From the NCBI GenBank assembly GCA_034003765.1, contig JAVEXZ010000001.1, positions 62,001 to 126,000 on the forward strand: a stretch of 64,000 bases of DNA, in the 5' to 3' direction. Both the position numbers and the translations under genes were made by a program. Position 1 is the first letter of the stretch. Each line of letters starts with the position of its first letter. Shown in pieces: positions 34,390-43,006 of the stretch. The notes below the pieces were generated by a model. That model was not told the DNA's origin, made no database searches, and worked only from the letters and a program-made list of their open reading frames with translations. This DNA is from JAAZGD01 sp034003765. GTDB taxonomy: Bacteria; Bacillota; Clostridia; Peptostreptococcales; Anaerovoracaceae.

Positions 34390-36096
34390 CTAGAAGCTGG
34401 CAGATTTACTGCTTTTACCCCAAGCTTTTTTATCCTTAAAGTCAATATCGCTTAAAACTGCTTGTGCTATATTAGTACAGTAATCACCAATTTTTTCAAT
34501 ATTATGTACTATATCTGTGAATATCACCGTGAATTCTGGTGAACACTTTTTCTCGTTGAGTCTCTTCATATGTTGCTTCCTTAGTCTGGTTTCCATTCGA
34601 TTTACTTCTTTTTCTTGCTCTAAAACATCTTGGGCAAGAAGGGTGTCCCCATTCCTTAAGGCATTCATGGTGGTTTTCATCATATACTCAATCTGATCAA
34701 AACTTACAGTAAGCTCCGCTATTGCAGTGTCAGAAAAATCATAATTGCTCTTTATTTTCTCTTCCGAAAACCCTACAATGTTATCGCACTGATCTCCTAT
34801 ATGTTCAATGTCAGCAGCAATATGAATGTAGGCAGAAATTGTTGTGGCCTGGTGGTCAGTTACACTAACGCTTCCAAACAGGGCAGACAAATATTTTACT
34901 GTTTTTGCATGGACACTATTTAAGACCTCTTCCATTTCACGAACCTTATATATTGCCTTGAAATTATCCTCAATGAATGCGGTTCTTGCTTCTCTAATCA
35001 TAGAAGAGGCGATTTCACCTAGTCTCAGGATTTCCTGTTCAGCTAATTGTATGGCAAATACAGGGGTTTCAATGACTTTATAGTCCAAGTATATAGCTTC
35101 TAAAACTGGTTTTAATGGGTCCTCTTTAGATACGATTTTAGTAACAATCTTAACCATTAACCAAATGAAAGGCAGCCACAATATGGTACATATTATATTA
35201 AATACTAGATGAGAATTGGCTATCTGCCTGGAAATAATCTCCAATTCATCACCCTTGGGAGATATAAGAACTATCAGTTTAGTGTAAATAGGTATAAAAA
35301 ACATGAATAAAATAGTACCAGAAAAATTAAAAACAAGATGGGCAAGGGCTGCCCTCTTTGCGTTTACAGAAGCTCCAATGCTTGCAAGAATTGCAGTAAT
35401 AGTGGTACCAATGTTTGTCCCAAAGAGAATAGGTATGGCACCTGCTATTCCAACAATACTATGAATACCATCAGGGCCTGGGGTGGATGCCAGGTTTTGA
35501 AGAACGGCAATTATTGCTGAACTTGATTGAACAATTCCGGTCATCAAGGTTCCCAATAAAGCTCCTAAAACAGGTGAATCTGATACACTTAGCATGAGCT
35601 GGGAAAAAGCTTCGGTTTGGGCTAAGGGTTTCATGGTTTCAGACATGGTGTTTATGCCTACAAATAGCAAACCAAAGGCAAAAATTGTTTCTCCAACATT
35701 TTTAACCTTCTCCTTTTTTACAAAAAAGAAAAGTACAAAACCCACTACAACAAAAAACCATGCATAGTCACCCACCTTGAATGCTATCAACTGTGCTGTT
35801 ACCGTGGTTCCTATATTGGCTCCAAGAATAACACTTATTGCTTGAGGAAGCTTCATAAGGCCTGCACTAACAAATCCAATAACCATAACCGTTGTAGCGC
35901 TAGAAGACTGTAAAACTGCGGTTACCATTGCTCCTGCCAGGACGCCCACCACTGGGTTTCTTGTAAGGATGGCCAAAATGTTTCGCATTCGGTCTCCAGC
36001 TGTTTTCTGTAGTCCCTCACTCATAAGGTTCATTCCGTAAATGAAGACGGCTAATCCTCCAAGCAAGGTTATTGTCATTTGTAGATTGGGATTCAT
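34390..36096 (-). CDS. Na/Pi cotransporter with C-terminal PhoU-like domain (copy 2)
   Basis: About 568 residues. Two Na/Pi cotransporter repeats with the duplicated QSSSA motif (VTAVLQSSSATTVMVIG and GIVQSSSAIIAVLQN), about eight membrane segments to about residue 310, then a cytoplasmic PhoU-like helical domain (about 350-540). ATG at 36096 has AAGGA upstream; an in-frame ATG at 36117 lacks a site. It follows copy 1 by about 30 nt and is close to 85-90 percent identical to it at protein level by eye. Sodium-driven phosphate uptake or export is expected. Confidence 0.87.
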   Translation of the reverse strand: MNPNLQMTITLLGGLAVFIYGMNLMSEGLQKTAGDRMRNILAILTRNPVVGVLAGAMVTAVLQSSSATTVMVIGFVSAGLMKLPQAISVILGANIGTTVTAQLIAFKVGDYAWFFVVVGFVLFFFVKKEKVKNVGETIFAFGLLFVGINTMSETMKPLAQTEAFSQLMLSVSDSPVLGALLGTLMTGIVQSSSAIIAVLQNLASTPGPDGIHSIVGIAGAIPILFGTNIGTTITAILASIGASVNAKRAALAHLVFNFSGTILFMFFIPIYTKLIVLISPKGDELEIISRQIANSHLVFNIICTILWLPFIWLMVKIVTKIVSKEDPLKPVLEAIYLDYKVIETPVFAIQLAEQEILRLGEIASSMIREARTAFIEDNFKAIYKVREMEEVLNSVHAKTVKYLSALFGSVSVTDHQATTISAYIHIAADIEHIGDQCDNIVGFSEEKIKSNYDFSDTAIAELTVSFDQIEYMMKTTMNALRNGDTLLAQDVLEQEKEVNRMETRLRKQHMKRLNEKKCSPEFTVIFTDIVHNIEKIGDYCTNIAQAVLSDIDFKDKKAWGKSSKSASF

Positions 36097-36125
36097 GTGC
36101 AATATTCCTTGATACATTAAAACAA

Positions 36126-37820
36126 TTACTTAGGGTTCTTTTGTGTGGCTTTTTTATCTTTAAAGTCAATATCGCTTAAAACTGCTTGTGCTATATTAGT
36201 ACAGTAATCACCAATTTTTTCAATATTATGTACTATATCTGTGAATATCACTGTGAATTCTGGTGAACACTTTTTCTCGTTGAGTCTCTTCATATGTTGC
36301 TTCCTTAGTCTGGTTTCCATTCGATTTACTTCTTTTTCTTGCTCTAAAACATCTTGGGCAAGAAGGGTATCCCCATTCCTTAAGGCATTCATGGTGGTTT
36401 TCATCATATACTCAATCTGATCAAAACTTACAGTAAGCTCCGCTATTGCGGTGTCAGAAAAATCAAAATCACTCTTGATTTTCTCCTCAGCGAATTCAGC
36501 AATATTGTCACATTGGTCTCCTATATGTTCAATGTCAGCAGCGATATGAATGTAAGCCGAAATTGTTGTGGCCTGGTGCTCAGTTACGCTTTCACTTCCA
36601 AACAAGGAGGATAAGTATTTTACCGTTTCGGCCTGAACATTATTCAGTATCTCTTCCATTTCCTGGACCTTATAAACCGCCTTATAATTGTTATCAAGAA
36701 AAGCCCTTCTTGCATATCCTATCATTTCTGAGGCAATCTCTCCTAACCGCATGATCTCTTGAGCTGCTAGCTGGATTGCAAATACAGGGGTTTCAATAAC
36801 TTTGTAATCCAAGTAAATTGGGTCCATGGCTGGTTTTAAAGGATCTTCTTTTGATATTATCTTGGTTACCATTTTTACTAACAACCAGATAAATGGAATC
36901 CAAATCATAGTACATATTATATTGAATACCAGATGACCATTTGCTATTTGTCTTGCTATAATATCAAGCTCATCACCCTTAGGAGATATGAATACAACTA
37001 TCTTTGTGTAAATGGGAATAAAAAATAGAAATATAATAGTTCCAGAAAAATTAAAGATAATGTGAGCTAGGGCTGTGCGTTTTGCATTAACAGAAGCTCC
37101 AATACTTGCAAGAATTGCAGTAATGGTGGTACCTATATTCGTTCCGAAAAGAATGGGAATAGCTCCAGCAATTCCTATAATGCTGTGAACCCCATCAGGG
37201 CCTGGAGTGGATGCTAGATTTTGAAGTACTGCAATAATAGCAGAACTAGATTGAACAACGGCTGTCATGAGAGTTCCAACAACTACCCCTAAAATTGGAG
37301 AATCGGCCACGCTTAACATCAACTGTGAAAAGGCTTCGGTTTGGGCTAGAGGTTTCATGGTTTCAGACATAGTATTTATGCCTACGAATAGCAAGCCGAA
37401 AGCGAAAATGGTCTCACCAATGTTCTGAACCTTTTCTTTTTTAACAAAGAAAAAGAGAACAAAGCCTGCAACAACAAAAATCCAAGCATAGTCCCCAACT
37501 TTGAAGGCTATTAGTTGAGCTGTAACAGTTGTTCCAATATTTGCCCCCAAAATTACACTTACTGCTTGAGGAAGCTTCATAAGGCCGGCACTAACAAATC
37601 CAATTACCATAACCGTTGTAGCGCTAGAAGACTGTAAAACTGCTGTTACCATTGCTCCCGCTAGGACACCCACCACTGGATTTCTTGTAAGGATGGCCAA
37701 AATGTTTCGCATACGGTCCCCAGCTGTTTTTTGTAGTCCCTCACTCATCAAATTCATACCATATATAAATATGGCCAAGCCACCAAGTAAGGTTATGATC
37801 ATTTGTAAATTTTGATTCAT
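36126..37820 (-). CDS. Na/Pi cotransporter with C-terminal PhoU-like domain (copy 1)
   Basis: 564 residues, same architecture as the next gene: two QSSSA-containing NptA-type repeats in the membrane part and a PhoU-like tail. First gene of the npt1-npt2-phoP-phoR set, preceded by a three-unit Pho box at 37891-37918 and a possible TATATT -10 at 37859-37854. Its last 305 nt of coding sequence (36160-36464) are almost identical to the matching part of copy 2, while the rest is clearly diverged. Confidence 0.87.
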   Translation of the reverse strand: MNQNLQMIITLLGGLAIFIYGMNLMSEGLQKTAGDRMRNILAILTRNPVVGVLAGAMVTAVLQSSSATTVMVIGFVSAGLMKLPQAVSVILGANIGTTVTAQLIAFKVGDYAWIFVVAGFVLFFFVKKEKVQNIGETIFAFGLLFVGINTMSETMKPLAQTEAFSQLMLSVADSPILGVVVGTLMTAVVQSSSAIIAVLQNLASTPGPDGVHSIIGIAGAIPILFGTNIGTTITAILASIGASVNAKRTALAHIIFNFSGTIIFLFFIPIYTKIVVFISPKGDELDIIARQIANGHLVFNIICTMIWIPFIWLLVKMVTKIISKEDPLKPAMDPIYLDYKVIETPVFAIQLAAQEIMRLGEIASEMIGYARRAFLDNNYKAVYKVQEMEEILNNVQAETVKYLSSLFGSESVTEHQATTISAYIHIAADIEHIGDQCDNIAEFAEEKIKSDFDFSDTAIAELTVSFDQIEYMMKTTMNALRNGDTLLAQDVLEQEKEVNRMETRLRKQHMKRLNEKKCSPEFTVIFTDIVHNIEKIGDYCTNIAQAVLSDIDFKDKKATQKNPK

Positions 37821-37890
37821 TAAAAAATCCTCTTTAGGTTATATCTTGATTTGAATATATCCTTTCGAGGACAAGAGAGCAAGGTTATTT

Positions 37891-37918
37891 TGTTAAGAAG
37901 ATGTTAAGTTCATGTTAA
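37891..37918 (-). promoter_or_regulatory. Pho box (three TTAACA direct repeats, 11-nt spacing)
   Basis: On the minus strand TTAACA occurs three times at exact 11-nt spacing (37918-37913, 37907-37902, 37896-37891), separated by 5-nt spacers. This is the PhoP-binding layout described in Bacillus subtilis. It overlaps the 3' end of the TadZ gene and lies about 30 nt before a TATATT -10 for npt1. Confidence 0.8.
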
Positions 37919-38956
37919 CCCACGAGATAATAGTTTGATGGCTTTTCCAAAATCTAAATCCAATGATGGGTCCTCTTCCCTATCTTGATTAAAGCTGTCC
38001 ACATCAAGATCAATAATATATGAATATTTATTTTCATCAATATCATCAACCATGGTTCCATAGTTAAACTTATTCCCTAGGTGAACAAGCTTTTCTCGGT
38101 AATCATAGCCATCAAAATGGGAGAAATAATTTGTCAAAAGGCATATATCTTCACCACCCCTATCTAAACCATATACCAAAACAACTTTATGGGAAATCTG
38201 AAACAGGGCTTCTTCTCTTTTTGAGAAGCCCTGGCCAAGATCCATGCAAATATAATCAAAGGAACCATGGCCGAGAATAAACTCTAATAGTTTTTGCAAC
38301 TCCTCCCCATCTAATTCATTTATAGGATTTTTGCCAGGGGCTGAATTAAATCTCCAGGTCCCCCAAATATTTTCCCTCAGGTAACACTCTAAGTATGTGG
38401 ATGTAGGTCGTCCTTCTCTATAGTGATATAAAAATTCATCTAAGGTTTTTTGATTGGGATTGGCCCCTTGGAAAAGCAATTCATCTAAGGACATATACAA
38501 GACCCTTTTTTCTTTGAATCTGGTAAGATAATTAGCTGTAGATTTAGCAATAGATGATGTGCCAACACCGCCCCTGCTACCTACAAAAGAAATGATACGA
38601 GTGTTTTTATCCTCCAGGTAACTTGTGTTATGTCCCGATACTTTCCCATATATATAAATAAGGTTTTTAACAATTTCTCTTACATTACCATACTTGTACA
38701 ACTTATATTCCAATGTGTCTTCCATCATCAAGACATCCGAAGTTGAAGCAACAAGGCCTATATACTTTCCCCTCAAGGGTTCTTTTAATCCATCAATTAG
38801 GACCAAATCATAAAGTTCACGTAAGTCTGGATCTGCCAGCATATCTTCCCTTATTAGTGTAACAAAAAAACGAGAATAAAACTGGGTCAAACGCTTTGAA
38901 AGCATCTCCCCATAATCCTCGTCTTTTGTGTATAGTCCTATTCTTATGAAGTCCAT
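37910..38956 (-). CDS. TadZ/CpaE-like pilus-localising MinD-family ATPase
   Basis: 348 residues. The N-terminal 110 resemble a receiver fold without a convincing phospho-Asp. The MinD-like ATPase follows with the deviant Walker A GSRGGVGTSSIA, typical of CpaE/TadZ, and YICMDLGQGF as the Walker B/switch strand. TadZ proteins place Tad pili at particular cell sites. The rest of the Tad locus starts 5.4 kb further on, after the Pho module. A GGGGTGG site precedes the ATG. Confidence 0.75.
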   Translation of the reverse strand: MDFIRIGLYTKDEDYGEMLSKRLTQFYSRFFVTLIREDMLADPDLRELYDLVLIDGLKEPLRGKYIGLVASTSDVLMMEDTLEYKLYKYGNVREIVKNLIYIYGKVSGHNTSYLEDKNTRIISFVGSRGGVGTSSIAKSTANYLTRFKEKRVLYMSLDELLFQGANPNQKTLDEFLYHYREGRPTSTYLECYLRENIWGTWRFNSAPGKNPINELDGEELQKLLEFILGHGSFDYICMDLGQGFSKREEALFQISHKVVLVYGLDRGGEDICLLTNYFSHFDGYDYREKLVHLGNKFNYGTMVDDIDENKYSYIIDLDVDSFNQDREEDPSLDLDFGKAIKLLSRGLT

Positions 38957-39005
38957 AGGCCACCCCTATTTATTCATACCATATTTTACCACATAATGTC
39001 AAGCC

Positions 39006-40523
39006 TTAATTTTCATTTATGAATTCTCGAAAAATATCTTCTAGGCTTTCTAGAGTTTTTCGATTTCCACCCTTTGATCCAATGTATAATAATCCATCCT
39101 TTGTATTACCTTTTGCCGTTTCTAATAATGCCCCTTTGATACAAAATGATGAATCTTTGCCTTGGCAATTTGTAAAACAATTATCGCAATCTATGGGGAA
39201 CTTTTCACCATTTTGCAAAGCTTTTACCAGTTCATTATTTAGGACTCTTGCAGGGATCCCTAAGGGGCTATCAAGTAGGGTTATGTCTTTTTTTTCAGCT
39301 TCCATATAAGCCTCTTTTGTCAGAGGTGATATATCACATTCCTCGCTAAGTATAAGCCTAGTTCCAATTTGAATCCCATCAGCACCACAGGAAAGGGCTT
39401 TGCTAGAATCCTCTTTAGTATCTATGCCCCCCGCTACTATGAGTTTGATGCTGGGATACATTCTCAATTCACTTTTAAGGGCTCCAATCGTAGAATAAAA
39501 AACCCCTCTTTGTTCTTCCAGTTCACTCATACGAAAACCCAGATGAGCTCCTGCTCCTGGCCCTTCAAGAATAAAGGCATCGGGATAGCGATTGAATTTT
39601 TTTGACCAGCTTTTCAAGAGTATTTTGGCAGCTCTTAGGGAAGATACTACAGGTATCAATTTCACACTAGTCCCCTTGACTAGCCCTGGAAGTGAAAGTG
39701 GTAGACCACCTCCAGAAACAATAAACTCTGCTCCTCCTCTTATTGATGCCTTTACATAGGCCTCATAGTTTTTGGTTGATGCCAATATATTAACACCAAT
39801 TGGGCCTCTTTTTGGGTAATCTTTTACCTTATCAAGGGCTAGTTTTAATTCTCTTTCTAGGGCTCTTAGATTTGCAGCTAGGGGATTAACCTTGTAGTCT
39901 GGTTCACGAAAACCAATTTCTGTTGAAGCAATAACTCCGCCCCCACCTTGCATAGCAACTTGGGAAGCAAGACCATGCAAGGAAAATCCAATTCCCATAG
40001 CTCCTTGTAAGATTGGAAGAGGAAAAAGCAAACCATTTAAGTCTAGGGGTCTAAATATGTTTGGATACACCCCAAATTCACTATGGCTCTTCTTTATCCA
40101 AAGGAATTCAAAGACTCCAGATATGGAATCTGCAAAAGCTTTTAATTCTTCAGTGTTCATTGTAGACAAGGCTTCTGATACCATTTCAAGATGAAAAACT
40201 TCATGTTCTTTGACAGCCTTTTTACCAGAATCCGTTAATTGGATTTTAACTTTTCTTCTATCTTCTTCCACACGAAACCTATGAACATAACCCTTTTGTA
40301 CCAACTTATTTATAGCAGCGGTTAGGGTGCTAACACTGATTCCCAAATTTCTAGCAACTTGAGTCATGGTCTTAGTCTTGTCCAATGTTATCGCCTCTAG
40401 GGTATGGATTTCAGTAATGGTAAGGTCCCCAAAGCTAGACTCTTTTAGAGCACCTTCTTCCAGCTTAAGCACCATATTAAAAAGCCCCACCAGAGTATCA
40501 TTGATTTCCCTAATTTTTTCCAA
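39006..40523 (-). CDS. Fused MarR (FabT-like) regulator and FabK/nitronate-monooxygenase-like flavoprotein
   Basis: 505 residues. Residues 1 to about 145 are a MarR winged helix (LTITEIHTLEAITL, QVARNLGISVSTLTAAINKL, wing VEEDRRKVKIQLT). From about residue 165 (FPLPILQGAMGIGFSLHGLA) runs a full flavin oxidoreductase of the FabK/nitronate monooxygenase family, with FILEGPGAGAHLG, IVAGGID and GADGIQIGTRLILSEEC, and a Cys cluster near the end (CDNCFTNC ... FC). Start is TTG at 40523: AGGAGG lies 7 nt upstream and it begins 1 nt past the fabZ stop; the longer frame to 40604 overlaps fabZ. No stop or convincing internal start separates the halves. Last gene of the fab operon. Confidence 0.8.
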   Translation of the reverse strand: MEKIREINDTLVGLFNMVLKLEEGALKESSFGDLTITEIHTLEAITLDKTKTMTQVARNLGISVSTLTAAINKLVQKGYVHRFRVEEDRRKVKIQLTDSGKKAVKEHEVFHLEMVSEALSTMNTEELKAFADSISGVFEFLWIKKSHSEFGVYPNIFRPLDLNGLLFPLPILQGAMGIGFSLHGLASQVAMQGGGGVIASTEIGFREPDYKVNPLAANLRALERELKLALDKVKDYPKRGPIGVNILASTKNYEAYVKASIRGGAEFIVSGGGLPLSLPGLVKGTSVKLIPVVSSLRAAKILLKSWSKKFNRYPDAFILEGPGAGAHLGFRMSELEEQRGVFYSTIGALKSELRMYPSIKLIVAGGIDTKEDSSKALSCGADGIQIGTRLILSEECDISPLTKEAYMEAEKKDITLLDSPLGIPARVLNNELVKALQNGEKFPIDCDNCFTNCQGKDSSFCIKGALLETAKGNTKDGLLYIGSKGGNRKTLESLEDIFREFINEN

Positions 40524-40524
40524 G

Positions 40525-40965
40525 TTAGTCCTCCTGGTCACCACCAATAGCAAACAAAATTTCGCAGCTACAAACCAACTTACCATCAACAAAGGCCTCT
40601 CCAAGGCCAGTCCCCACAGAGCTTCTTAACCTTTGAATCACGAGACTTAAGGTTAGGACGTCTCCAGGAACAACCTTTTTACGAAATTTTGCAGATTTTA
40701 TTCCTCCAAAGTAAGCGATCTTGTTTTTGTGCTCTTCCATTGATAATATAGCCACAGCTCCAGCTTGTGCCATAGCCTCAATTATGAGAACTCCTGGCAT
40801 AACTTTTTCTTGTGGAAAATGGCCTTCAAAATAATATTCTTCTGGCCTAACATATTTAATGGCCTTAATACTTTTACCTACATCTAAATCCGTAACTTCA
40901 TCAATCAAGAGGAAGGGGTCTCTGTGAGGAATTATCTCCTTTATTTGTTCTTTATTTAATATCAT
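40525..40965 (-). CDS. fabZ: 3-hydroxyacyl-[ACP] dehydratase FabZ
   Basis: 146 residues. Hot-dog fold with the catalytic His in IIPHRDPFLLIDEV and the Glu segment PGVLIIEAMAQAGAVA. Dehydrates 3-hydroxyacyl-ACP in fatty-acid elongation. No FabA is present, so unsaturated synthesis may use another route. Follows fabF by 59 nt. Confidence 0.95.
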   Translation of the reverse strand: MILNKEQIKEIIPHRDPFLLIDEVTDLDVGKSIKAIKYVRPEEYYFEGHFPQEKVMPGVLIIEAMAQAGAVAILSMEEHKNKIAYFGGIKSAKFRKKVVPGDVLTLSLVIQRLRSSVGTGLGEAFVDGKLVCSCEILFAIGGDQED

Positions 40966-41024
40966 ATCTTCTCGTATAATCTAATTATCTTTTAATAGAG
41001 AACTGGATTATATTTTCCTTTCTC

Positions 41025-42248
41025 CTAATATTTTTTGAAAATTAATGTTCCGTTGTGGCCCCCAAATCCCAAAGAATTACTCAAAACATAATTCAGGCCC
41101 TTTGAACGTCCCTTGTGAGGCACGTAATCCAAATCGCATTGGGGATCTGGAACGTCCAGATTAATTGTTGGCGGAATAAAATCATCCTCTATAGCTTTTA
41201 GACAAACTATAGCTTCAATTGCACCAGCTGCTCCAAGAAGATGTCCAGTCATGCTCTTGGTTGAGCTAATGGGGACTTTTGTATCTTCCCCAAATACTGT
41301 TTTTATAGCCAGGGTTTCAAAAACATCATTATAGGGGGTTCCAGTGCCATGAGCATTAATATAGTCTATATTATCAGGTCTTATTCCTGCATCCTCAATT
41401 GCCAACTTCATAGCTTCTGCTGCTCCCTCTCCATCAGGAGATGGTGAGGTTAAGTGATAGGCGTCGCATGTAGATCCATAACCTGCAATTTCACCATAAA
41501 TAGTGGCACCCCGATTAATGGCATGTGATAATTCTTCTAGAACAAGAAATCCTGCGCCTTCTCCCATAACGAATCCATCTCGTTCTTTATCAAAAGGTGT
41601 TGAGCACCGGTCTTTATTTCGTCTTGTAGAAAGGGCTGTCATATTAGCAAACCCCGAAAAGCAGGTGGGAGCAAATGCGGCCTCCGCAGACCCAGCAACT
41701 ATAGCTTCTGCATAACCATGTTTGATTGTTCTGTATGCTTCACCTATTGAGTGAGTTCCTGCAGAACATGCGGTAACCAAACCCAAACAAGAAGCTTTCG
41801 CCTTCATTTCTATACCAATATTCCCAGCTAAAATATTGGGTATAACCATGGGAACTAGGAGAGCCGATACCCTTGAGATACCCTTTTCTTCTGCCTTTCT
41901 AACTTCATTTTCCAGTGTGGAGATGCCACCTATTCCAGTTCCTGCCAATACCCCATATCTTTTTGGGTCAATGTTTTCTCCGCTAACAAGGCCACTTTGC
42001 TGGGCTGCTTCTATGGCAGCGGTAAGGCCATATTGAGCAGATGGGTCCAACCTTTTAGCCATTCTTTTATCGTGATATTCAAAGTTTTTAACTTCTCCAC
42101 CCATAATACTTTTTTGAGGCTCTATATCAAAGTGTGTTATAAGATCAATTCCATTAACACCATTTTTAATGTTATCCCAAAATGTTTCTACTGAATTTCC
42201 TAATGGGGTAACTGCACCCATCCCTGTAACAACAACTCTTCTATCCAT
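41025..42248 (-). CDS. fabF: 3-oxoacyl-[ACP] synthase II FabF
   Basis: 407 residues. Catalytic Cys in VTACSAGTHSIGEAY, His residues in NAHGTGTPYND and KSMTGHLLGAAGAIE. Condenses malonyl-ACP with acyl-ACP. Its ATG directly follows the fabG stop, with GGAGG inside the end of fabG. Confidence 0.96.
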   Translation of the reverse strand: MDRRVVVTGMGAVTPLGNSVETFWDNIKNGVNGIDLITHFDIEPQKSIMGGEVKNFEYHDKRMAKRLDPSAQYGLTAAIEAAQQSGLVSGENIDPKRYGVLAGTGIGGISTLENEVRKAEEKGISRVSALLVPMVIPNILAGNIGIEMKAKASCLGLVTACSAGTHSIGEAYRTIKHGYAEAIVAGSAEAAFAPTCFSGFANMTALSTRRNKDRCSTPFDKERDGFVMGEGAGFLVLEELSHAINRGATIYGEIAGYGSTCDAYHLTSPSPDGEGAAEAMKLAIEDAGIRPDNIDYINAHGTGTPYNDVFETLAIKTVFGEDTKVPISSTKSMTGHLLGAAGAIEAIVCLKAIEDDFIPPTINLDVPDPQCDLDYVPHKGRSKGLNYVLSNSLGFGGHNGTLIFKKY

Positions 42249-42983
42249 TTACATTCCTCCATCTACGCCAATAACTTGGCCTGTTATATATCCAGCTTCT
42301 TCTGATGCAAGAAAGACCGCCAAATCGGCGATATCCTTGCTTGTCCCTACCCTGCCTATGGGTATCCCCTTTAACATTTCATCCTTTTGGATGTCATTTA
42401 ATACATCAGTCATATCTGTTTCTATAAATCCTGGAGCAATGGCATTTACAGTAATGCCCCTTCTACCAAGTTCCTTTGCTGCTGACTTTGTTAAACCAAT
42501 AATCCCTGCCTTAGATGCGCTATAATTGCTCTGGCCTGGATTTCCATTTACTCCAACTATTGATGATAAGTTGATAATTCTTCCGTATCTCTGCTTAACC
42601 ATCACCTCTGCACAAGCCTTCAAAAAGTTAAAACTACCTGTAAGGTTTGTGTCGATAACATCAGTGAAGTCTTCTTGGTTCATTCTCAAAAGAAGCTTAT
42701 CCTTAGTGATTCCTGCATTATTAACTAGTATATCGATAGTAGCAAAGGCTTCTTTTGTTGCCTCTACAACCTCTTTAGCAAAGCTAGAATCCTTTACATC
42801 CCCTTTGAACAAAATAACATTCCCCTGTAATTTTTCAATTTCTTCTTTAGTGATTTTAGCGGCTTCTTCATTTCCCCGATAACACAAAGCCACATTAACA
42901 CCTTTTTCAACTAAGGCCAAAGCAATAGCTTTACCAATGCCTCTAACCCCTCCTGTAACAATAGCAGTTTTTCCTTTTAACAT
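42249..42983 (-). CDS. fabG: 3-oxoacyl-[ACP] reductase FabG
   Basis: 244 residues, short-chain dehydrogenase. NADP site TGGVRGIGKAIA, catalytic Ser in NLSSIVGVNGN and YSASKAGIIG. Ends GQVIGVDGGM. Reduces 3-oxoacyl-ACP with NADPH. Sits 23 nt after fabD. Confidence 0.96.
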   Translation of the reverse strand: MLKGKTAIVTGGVRGIGKAIALALVEKGVNVALCYRGNEEAAKITKEEIEKLQGNVILFKGDVKDSSFAKEVVEATKEAFATIDILVNNAGITKDKLLLRMNQEDFTDVIDTNLTGSFNFLKACAEVMVKQRYGRIINLSSIVGVNGNPGQSNYSASKAGIIGLTKSAAKELGRRGITVNAIAPGFIETDMTDVLNDIQKDEMLKGIPIGRVGTSKDIADLAVFLASEEAGYITGQVIGVDGGM

Positions 42984-43006
42984 TTTTCTGCTCCTTATAT
43001 TCTAAT

